This document shows, piece after piece, positions 6,544-10,446 of a DNA stretch of 10,446 bases. The translations under genes were made by a program, and so were the position numbers. The notes below the pieces were generated by a model. That model did not search any database, was not told where the DNA came from, and saw nothing but the letters and a program-made list of their open reading frames with translations. Location of the stretch: the NCBI GenBank assembly GCA_019418195.1, contig DYCJ01000003.1, positions 5,154-15,599 of the forward strand, given 5' to 3'. The stretch is from Clostridiales bacterium. GTDB lineage: Bacteria; Bacillota; Clostridia; Lachnospirales; Lachnospiraceae. Position 1 is the stretch's first letter, and every line of letters starts with the position of its first letter.

Positions 6544-7920
6544 TCAATCCTGCTCCCCCGCAATTTCTCTTGCGACATATACACCGCTGGCCGATGCATG
6601 GGACAGGGAGTGTGTCACGCCGCTTCCGTCTCCGATCACATAAAGTCCTTTGTGGATCGTTTCCAAATGCTCGTTCAACTGAACTTCCATATTATAGAAT
6701 TTCACTTCTACACCGTAGAGCAGCGTATCATCGTTTGCCGTTCCCGGAGCGATCTTATCAAGCGCATAGACCATCTCGATAATGCCGTCGAGAATACGCT
6801 TCGGAAGCACAAGGCTTAAGTCTCCCGGTTCCGCAGAGAGTGTCGGGCGCACGAATCCTTCCTCGATCCTCTTTGCCGTACTTCTCCTGCCGCGGATCAG
6901 ATCGCCGAATCTCTGGACAAGCACTCCGCCTCCGAGCATATTGGAAAGACGCGCGATACTTTCGCCGTATCCGTTGCTGTCCTTGAAAGGCTCTGAGAAA
7001 TGTTTCTCCACCAGCAGGGCAAAGTTTGTATTCTCTGTCTGCTTCTCCGGATCCTCATAGCTGTGTCCGTTGACTGTCACGATACCGTTCGTATTCTCAT
7101 TCACCACTATTCCGTAAGGATTCATACAGAACGTCCTTACTTTATCCTCAAACTTCTCCGTACGGTACACGATCTTGCTCTCATAGAGTTCATCTGTCAG
7201 ATGCGAGAAGATCACAGCCGGAAGTTCAACCCTCACGCCGATATCCACTCGGTTTGACTTGGTCGGGATATCAAGACCTTCACATATCTTCTCCATCCAT
7301 TTACTTCCGCTCCTGCCGACAGAAACAATACACCTGTCACATTCATACCCGCGGCCTGCGCTCATCACTTTATAGCCGTTACCCTCAATCTCCAGATTAT
7401 CCACGTGGCTGTTAAAATAGAAGTCTGCTTTTTCTTTTAGCTCGTCAAACATATTTTCCAGAACGATATAATTGATATCTGTTCCCAGATGACGCACGGA
7501 TGCATCAAGCAGTTTCAGCTTATTCTGCATACACAGCTTCTTGAACTTTGTGCCTGCAGTAGAATACATCTTCGTCCCTTCACCGCCATACCTCACATTG
7601 ATCTCATCAACATAGTTCATTAAGTCGATAGCTGTATCTTTTCCGATATATTCATAAAGCGTGCCGCCGAAATCATTAGTTATATTATATTTTCCGTCCG
7701 AAAATGCACCTGCCCCGCCGAATCCGCTCATGATCGCACATGTTTTACAGTTGATACAGCTCTTTACTTTCTTACCGTCGATCGGGCATTTCCTTTTCTC
7801 CAGCGGATTCCCGGATTCGAATACAGCCACTTTAAGCTGCGGCGCCTTCTGCATCAGCTCATATGCTGCAAAAATCCCTCCCGGTCCGGCTCCTATTATG
7901 ATCACATCATATCTGTCCAT
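6544..7920 (-). CDS. FAD-dependent dehydrogenase, COG2509-like
   Basis: A 458-residue flavoprotein of the family often annotated as uncharacterised FAD-dependent dehydrogenase; the natural substrate is not known. The N-terminus MDRYDVIIIGAGPGG carries the FAD-binding GxGxxG (G10, G12, G15), and E35 ends the second strand of the Rossmann fold. C45, C55, C58 and C61 form C-x9-C-x2-C-x2-C just before the SGFGGAGAFSDGK stretch (65-77), a feature I recall from this family; it might hold a metal or take part in redox. The C-terminal GDGSG at 430-434 is the second FAD contact. Length is as expected for a complete protein. AAAGGAAAG provides the ribosome binding site about 8 nt before the ATG. It lies 46 nt after the YczE-type gene and 73 nt before the MBL-fold gene, with no terminator between, so the three are probably cotranscribed. 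Confidence 0.9.
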   Translation of the reverse strand: MDRYDVIIIGAGPGGIFAAYELMQKAPQLKVAVFESGNPLEKRKCPIDGKKVKSCINCKTCAIMSGFGGAGAFSDGKYNITNDFGGTLYEYIGKDTAIDLMNYVDEINVRYGGEGTKMYSTAGTKFKKLCMQNKLKLLDASVRHLGTDINYIVLENMFDELKEKADFYFNSHVDNLEIEGNGYKVMSAGRGYECDRCIVSVGRSGSKWMEKICEGLDIPTKSNRVDIGVRVELPAVIFSHLTDELYESKIVYRTEKFEDKVRTFCMNPYGIVVNENTNGIVTVNGHSYEDPEKQTENTNFALLVEKHFSEPFKDSNGYGESIARLSNMLGGGVLVQRFGDLIRGRRSTAKRIEEGFVRPTLSAEPGDLSLVLPKRILDGIIEMVYALDKIAPGTANDDTLLYGVEVKFYNMEVQLNEHLETIHKGLYVIGDGSGVTHSLSHASASGVYVAREIAGEQD

Positions 7921-7966
7921 AGTATCTTTCCTTTCTTAAATATATTTTAAACAGCGGTGCTTTTCT

Positions 7967-8638
7967 CTATTCCTCCTGAAGTATGGTCTGTACTGCTTTC
8001 TTTGTCTTCGGGAGCCAGAACTGTACAAGCGGTCCGGTGAGGAATACAGCAACGATCGTACCGGCTCCTACAGTACCGCCCAGGATAAATCCCAGCACTA
8101 CAAAGAACAGGTCACATGCTACTCTGACCCAGCGAAATTCCGCAGATTCGATCTTATCTGTAAGTATCACAGCCACCAGGTCATTCGGCCCTGTACCCGC
8201 ATTACTGTTGATCACGACGGACATCCCGGCAGAAAGTATCACACAGCCGGCTACCATACTGACAACACGTACCGGCATTCCGGCACTTTCATTAATAAAC
8301 CTGCCCAGCATCCATGTAAACAGATCGATGATCGGTCCTCCGCAGAAGGCACATACAACTGTTCCCGGCTTCACATATCCCTTTGTGGTCAGCAGCATGA
8401 TCACCATAAGAATACACAACACGATCACATGGACTGTACCTACCGTCAGGCCGAACACTCTGGACAATCCCTGAATAAATACTGTAAAGGTATCTGTTCC
8501 AAGCTCTGACAATAAAAACAAAGTCACGCCCAGGTGGGCGATGGTCAGCCCGATCAGCAGTATGATCAGCGCTTTCACCCAGTCTGACGCAGTTCTTCCC
8601 GATGTATCAGAAGCAAATTTTTCTTTCTTTTTACCCAT
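7967..8638 (-). CDS. YczE/YitT-type integral membrane protein
   Basis: A 223-residue polytopic protein with a short basic N-terminus (MGKKKEK) and about six membrane segments (roughly 21-43, 63-84, 91-113, 122-145, 171-188, 190-210). LGTDTFTVF at 46-54 and NAGTGPND at 146-153 are two similar loops that mark the YczE branch of the YitT superfamily and suggest an internal duplication. The molecular function of these proteins is not established; transport is often assumed. The ATG at 8638 is preferred over the one at 8647 because AGGGA lies 9 nt before it and overlaps the other start. It is probably the first gene of the YczE/FAD/MBL group. The region upstream is occupied by a structured GC-rich element, and I cannot point to a convincing promoter there. 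Confidence 0.88.
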   Translation of the reverse strand: MGKKKEKFASDTSGRTASDWVKALIILLIGLTIAHLGVTLFLLSELGTDTFTVFIQGLSRVFGLTVGTVHVIVLCILMVIMLLTTKGYVKPGTVVCAFCGGPIIDLFTWMLGRFINESAGMPVRVVSMVAGCVILSAGMSVVINSNAGTGPNDLVAVILTDKIESAEFRWVRVACDLFFVVLGFILGGTVGAGTIVAVFLTGPLVQFWLPKTKKAVQTILQEE

Positions 8639-8647
8639 AACTATCAT

Positions 8648-8652
8648 TCCCT
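8648..8652 (-). promoter_or_regulatory. Ribosome binding site deciding the YczE-type gene start
   Basis: AGGGA lies 9 nt before the ATG at 8638 and directly abuts the alternative ATG at 8647, so the downstream start fits better. Confidence 0.5.
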
Positions 8653-8680
8653 GCCCTTGTTTTATTCAATTCATCCGATC

Positions 8681-8709
8681 GGATAGGGGAAGATTTCCTT
8701 CCCCTATCC
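8681..8709. repeat. 12-bp hairpin flanking the three-way-junction element
   Basis: GGATAGGGGAAG (8681-8692) pairs perfectly with 8698-8709 around a 5-nt loop. On neither strand does a good U-run follow, so it is a poor terminator as it stands. It lies 2 nt from the three-way-junction element and probably belongs to the same unit. Part of it (GGATA, purine, GGGAAG on the minus strand) recurs in the rubredoxin leader near 9101-9127. Confidence 0.6.
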
Positions 8710-8711
8710 CC

Positions 8712-8809
8712 GCGATACCACGGGCAGCTTACGGCAAAGCCGTTCGCTGTCCGTTGCCCGGCAAATGCCTGCTCGTGCAAGCACGGCAGCCGCTTGCCGG
8801 GCTTATCGC
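8712..8809. repeat. GC-rich three-way-junction element (palindromic repeat or structured RNA)
   Basis: About 98 nt fold into a closed cloverleaf-like shape. P1 is 8712-8717 with 8804-8809 (6 bp). One arm is 8720-8728 with 8746-8754 (9 bp including one G-U on the plus strand), topped by 8731-8735 with 8739-8743. The other arm is 8756-8764 with 8794-8802 (9 bp), topped by 8774-8777 with 8782-8785. No reading frame here looks like a protein. The single G-U pair would become an A-C mismatch in a minus-strand RNA, which mildly favours a plus-strand RNA if it is transcribed. It may be a Lachnospiraceae palindromic repeat of the REP/BOX sort or a non-coding RNA; the sequence alone does not decide. 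Confidence 0.62.
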
Positions 8810-8811
8810 AC

Positions 8812-8861
8812 AAAAAACTGCCGCCCTGTTCCTCTGAAAGGTCCGCGGGACGGCAGTTTTT
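8812..8861 (-). terminator. Rubredoxin gene terminator
   Basis: Arms 8813-8823 and 8851-8861 give 11 perfect pairs, continued by 8824-8826 with 8847-8849 past one bulged A. On the minus strand the hairpin is followed by a run of six T (8817-8812). It lies about 20 nt after the rubredoxin stop and is a classic intrinsic terminator. Confidence 0.92.
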
Positions 8862-8881
8862 CTTCAATCTGATAAGCGGGA

Positions 8882-9043
8882 CTATTCAACTTCTGAAAAC
8901 TGGTCTTTTCCCACTCCGCACAGCGGACAAAGGAAATCTTCCGGAACATCTTCCCATTTTGTGCCAGCTTCAATGCCGTTATCCGGATCTCCTGCCGCCT
9001 CATCATAAATGTATCCACATACGTCACATACATATTTCTTCAT
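8882..9043 (-). CDS. Rubredoxin
   Basis: A 53-residue one-electron carrier with a single iron held by four cysteines: C6-x2-C9 (CDVCGY) and C39-x2-C42 ([11 protein letters not shown]). The [14 protein letters not shown] and W30 stretches are textbook rubredoxin, and the length is normal. In anaerobes it supplies electrons to rubrerythrin, rubredoxin:oxygen oxidoreductase or superoxide reductase in oxygen and peroxide defence, or to other metabolism; the partner is not in this window. The ATG follows AGGAGG by 9 nt. It has its own consensus promoter, a structured leader and a strong terminator, so it forms a single-gene unit. Translation was read directly from the sequence; the gene is short enough to be missed by length cut-offs. 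Confidence 0.97.
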   Translation of the reverse strand: MKKYVCDVCGYIYDEAAGDPDNGIEAGTKWEDVPEDFLCPLCGVGKDQFSEVE

Positions 9044-9160
9044 AGCCTGATACCTCCTGTGATCAATATAAAAATATTCTTTCTTTTCTGCTGAAATATG
9101 CGGGGAATCTTCCCTTATCCATAATACCGCGTGTGCAGAAAAGGAAAGGCGCTTTGCGCG
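9044..9160 (-). promoter_or_regulatory. Structured 5' leader of the rubredoxin mRNA
   Basis: From a predicted transcription start near 9157 the leader is about 113 nt. A GCGC-TTT-GCGC hairpin (9149-9159) would sit at the extreme 5' end. Directly next to it, 9135-9148 pairs with 9079-9091 (13 bp with one bulged base), closing a loop that holds smaller GCGG/CCGC and GGGAA/TTCCC pairings. The AGGAGG site (9053-9058) is left unpaired in this fold, so the structure may protect the mRNA rather than block translation. I recognise no riboswitch class. Confidence 0.5.
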
Positions 9161-9163
9161 ATT

Positions 9164-9192
9164 ATTATACCATACCCATAATACATTTTCAA
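9164..9192 (-). promoter_or_regulatory. Sigma-A promoter of the rubredoxin gene
   Basis: TTGAAA (9187-9192) and TATAAT (9164-9169) are separated by exactly 17 nt on the minus strand. The -35 box overlaps the stop codon of the upstream AI-2E gene. A short dyad (ATTAT, 9-nt spacer, ATAAT) overlaps the -10 box and could be an operator, but it does not match a full PerR box. Confidence 0.85.
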
Positions 9193-10322
9193 TGTTCTTT
9201 TGGCTCTTCCTTCAGCCCCAGGATCCCGCCTGCAAGGATCTTCACATCATCAAAAATATAATCAAATGCCCCCGCCTGACACATATTGATGATCACCATG
9301 CCGATCGGGACGGCAAGGATCATCCAGAGGATTCCGCCCATACGGTAACCGATATAGAGAAGAATAAGCGTGACCAGTGGATTGAGCCCTACGCTGTCTC
9401 CTACAAGTTTGGGCTGAAGCAGCTGATGGACTGCCTGTGTGATCACATAGATCACTACAAGCGCCACCGTCATCTTATAATCACCCATGAAAAATTCATA
9501 GAGCGCCCATGGGATCATCGCCGTTCCCGTGCCAAAAAAAGGAAGAAAATCGAGAAATGCGATCAAAAAAGCCACAAGAACAAAATATCCAGTTCCAAGC
9601 ATCCCCAGACCGACAAGCAGGATCACAAATACGATCGCCATGATCTTAAACTGCGCTTTGAAATATCCTCCCACAGCATACCTCAGATTATCGATCACAA
9701 GCGTCATCCTTTTTTGTATGGATTCAGGTGACACTTTCTTCATCCAGTTAAGCACTTCCTCACGCTGCACGATAAAGAAATACGCTGACAGTACCGATAC
9801 GAGGAAACTGATCAGATAAGAAGGCACTCTCTTGGCAATATTTCCGGCCGCTGTAACTGTCGGTTCACTGATATTTGAAACAACATTTCCCATATACTGG
9901 TCAAGATTCTCTACTACTGCGTTCCAGCCGTTCTGGATTCCTGTCGGCAGACGCTCAAAAATACCCGAAAGTGTATCTCCGATCTGTCTCAATCCTGTCT
10001 CGAGCTGTGCGTACATCTCAGGGAAATTCCGGATCAGATCACTGATCTCCGCCACAAGCCGGCTGATCCCAAAGTACAGCGCCAGTATAATGCCGGCCAG
10101 CACCAGTATAACGATGAGGGCAGACCCCAGTTTTTTCACGATCTTCAGCCGTTTCTCAAGCCAGTTGACAAGCGGCGCCGCGATAGCCGCAATGATCCAT
10201 CCTATGACAAACGGCATAAGAAACCTCAGCAGATTCCATCCTGCGATCACAAATGCGGCAGTGGCAAGGAGACTGAACAGCAGTCGCAGCGCCACCTGCC
10301 AGTATGGACGATTATTCTCCAT
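9189..10322 (-). CDS. AI-2E/PerM family membrane protein, YtvI-like
   Basis: A 377-residue polytopic membrane protein of the AI-2E transporter superfamily. It has the usual layout: two N-terminal hydrophobic stretches (about 11-50), one at 66-87, a long amphipathic extracytoplasmic part (about 90-160), then several helices. The conserved C-terminal half includes [15 protein letters not shown] at 257-271 and QPKLVG 303-308 followed by GLNPL 312-316. The name comes from E. coli TqsA; many members do other transport, and Firmicute YtvI is listed as a sporulation membrane protein, so autoinducer export is not implied. GGAGG lies 6 nt before the ATG. The gene overlaps the end of engB by 11 nt, so the two are cotranscribed. 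No terminator follows before the rubredoxin promoter, so some read-through into rubredoxin is likely. Confidence 0.92.
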   Translation of the reverse strand: MENNRPYWQVALRLLFSLLATAAFVIAGWNLLRFLMPFVIGWIIAAIAAPLVNWLEKRLKIVKKLGSALIVILVLAGIILALYFGISRLVAEISDLIRNFPEMYAQLETGLRQIGDTLSGIFERLPTGIQNGWNAVVENLDQYMGNVVSNISEPTVTAAGNIAKRVPSYLISFLVSVLSAYFFIVQREEVLNWMKKVSPESIQKRMTLVIDNLRYAVGGYFKAQFKIMAIVFVILLVGLGMLGTGYFVLVAFLIAFLDFLPFFGTGTAMIPWALYEFFMGDYKMTVALVVIYVITQAVHQLLQPKLVGDSVGLNPLVTLILLYIGYRMGGILWMILAVPIGMVIINMCQAGAFDYIFDDVKILAGGILGLKEEPKEH

Positions 10323-10446
10323 CCTGTTCCTCCATGCTTATCCCAAAACATTCTCTCTCAATCAGTTCCCAGATCTCATCCCGCCCCTGTTTTGTCGTTG
10401 ATGAAAACGGGATTACTTTTGTACCCGGGATGAGTGACAGGCCTTC
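10312..10446 (-). CDS. engB: Probable EngB/YsxC ribosome-assembly GTPase, C-terminal 44 residues (5' end outside window)
   Basis: The frame is open from the window edge and ends at a TAA inside the start of the AI-2E gene (11-nt overlap). The visible end reads GTKVIPFSSTTKQGRDEIWELIE, then a short acidic tail. FSSTTKQG at residues 14-21 of the visible part fits the G5 (SSxxxxG) loop that closes the GTP site in YihA/YsxC proteins, and the DEIWELIE helix is the usual C-terminal helix. EngB acts late in large-subunit ribosome assembly. The other GTPase motifs lie outside the window, so the call rests on this short stretch. In many Clostridia engB follows lon and clpX, which would be expected just beyond this edge. 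Confidence 0.75.
   Translation of the reverse strand, partial: EGLSLIPGTKVIPFSSTTKQGRDEIWELIERECFGISMEEQDGE

Noticed and set aside
6471..6599. 43-residue N-terminal extension of the MBL-fold protein
   Set aside because: The sequence is unlike the family and overlaps the end of the FAD gene; AAGGAGG followed by GTG and MKLTMLGTGNA gives a better start.
8712..8809. tRNA gene, suggested by the cloverleaf-like fold
   Set aside because: There are three stems rather than four, no T-psi-C or D-loop consensus, no anticodon arm of the right size and no CCA end.
8631..8867. Minus-strand open frame of 78 codons before the YczE-type gene
   Set aside because: It runs through the rubredoxin terminator and the structured element. 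The openness comes from GC-rich palindromes, not from coding use.
8803..9033. Minus-strand open frame of 76 codons
   Set aside because: Out-of-frame shadow of rubredoxin, which is the true gene in the overlapping frame.
1..10446. CRISPR array, insertion sequence, prophage or toxin-antitoxin pair
   Set aside because: I saw no regularly spaced direct repeats, transposase, integrase, terminal inverted repeats with target duplication, or small paired genes.

Overview
The window looks like a chromosomal segment of a strictly anaerobic, low-to-moderate GC Firmicute, most likely a gut-type Clostridia/Lachnospiraceae. The basis is the strong AGGAGG-type ribosome binding sites, the rubredoxin, a YtvI-like AI-2E family protein next to the end of engB, and the style of the c-di-GMP and glycosyltransferase genes. 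This is inference from gene content; species cannot be read from the sequence. Every gene I can support lies on the minus strand, so transcription runs from high to low coordinates.

Right part (10446 to about 8810). The 3' end of a probable engB (ribosome-assembly GTPase) overlaps the start of an AI-2E/YtvI family membrane protein. A consensus promoter whose -35 box overlaps the AI-2E stop codon drives a 53-residue rubredoxin gene through a roughly 110-nt leader that can fold. The rubredoxin ends at a strong intrinsic terminator.

Middle part (about 8810 to 5580). The interval from this terminator to the next gene is filled by a GC-rich three-way-junction element plus a 12-bp hairpin. It is either a palindromic repeat or an undescribed structured RNA. 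Then come a YczE-type membrane protein, a COG2509-type FAD-dependent dehydrogenase and an RNase Z-like metallo-beta-lactamase-fold hydrolase. The group is closed by a terminator with a perfect 22-bp stem.

Left part (about 5470 to 1). Five tightly packed genes (4-nt overlap, 6-nt gap, 11-nt overlap, 4-nt gap) form what reads as one c-di-GMP-controlled surface-polysaccharide operon. In order they are an EAL phosphodiesterase, a membrane GGDEF diguanylate cyclase with an intact I-site and a C-terminal four-cysteine cluster, a GT2-GtrA fusion predicted to make or flip a lipid-linked sugar, a BcsA-like processive glycosyltransferase with gating loop and PilZ domain, and the start of an integral membrane protein that runs off the window. 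The signal's maker, breaker and receptor are co-encoded with the machine they should control. The co-encoded lipid-sugar enzyme suggests that the polymer may be decorated rather than plain cellulose. This module is the most interesting part of the window.

Three starts differ from the longest open frame because of their ribosome binding sites (EAL, MBL-fold and YczE-type genes), and the GGDEF gene start is set by an ATGA overlap. The rubredoxin is short and easily missed.
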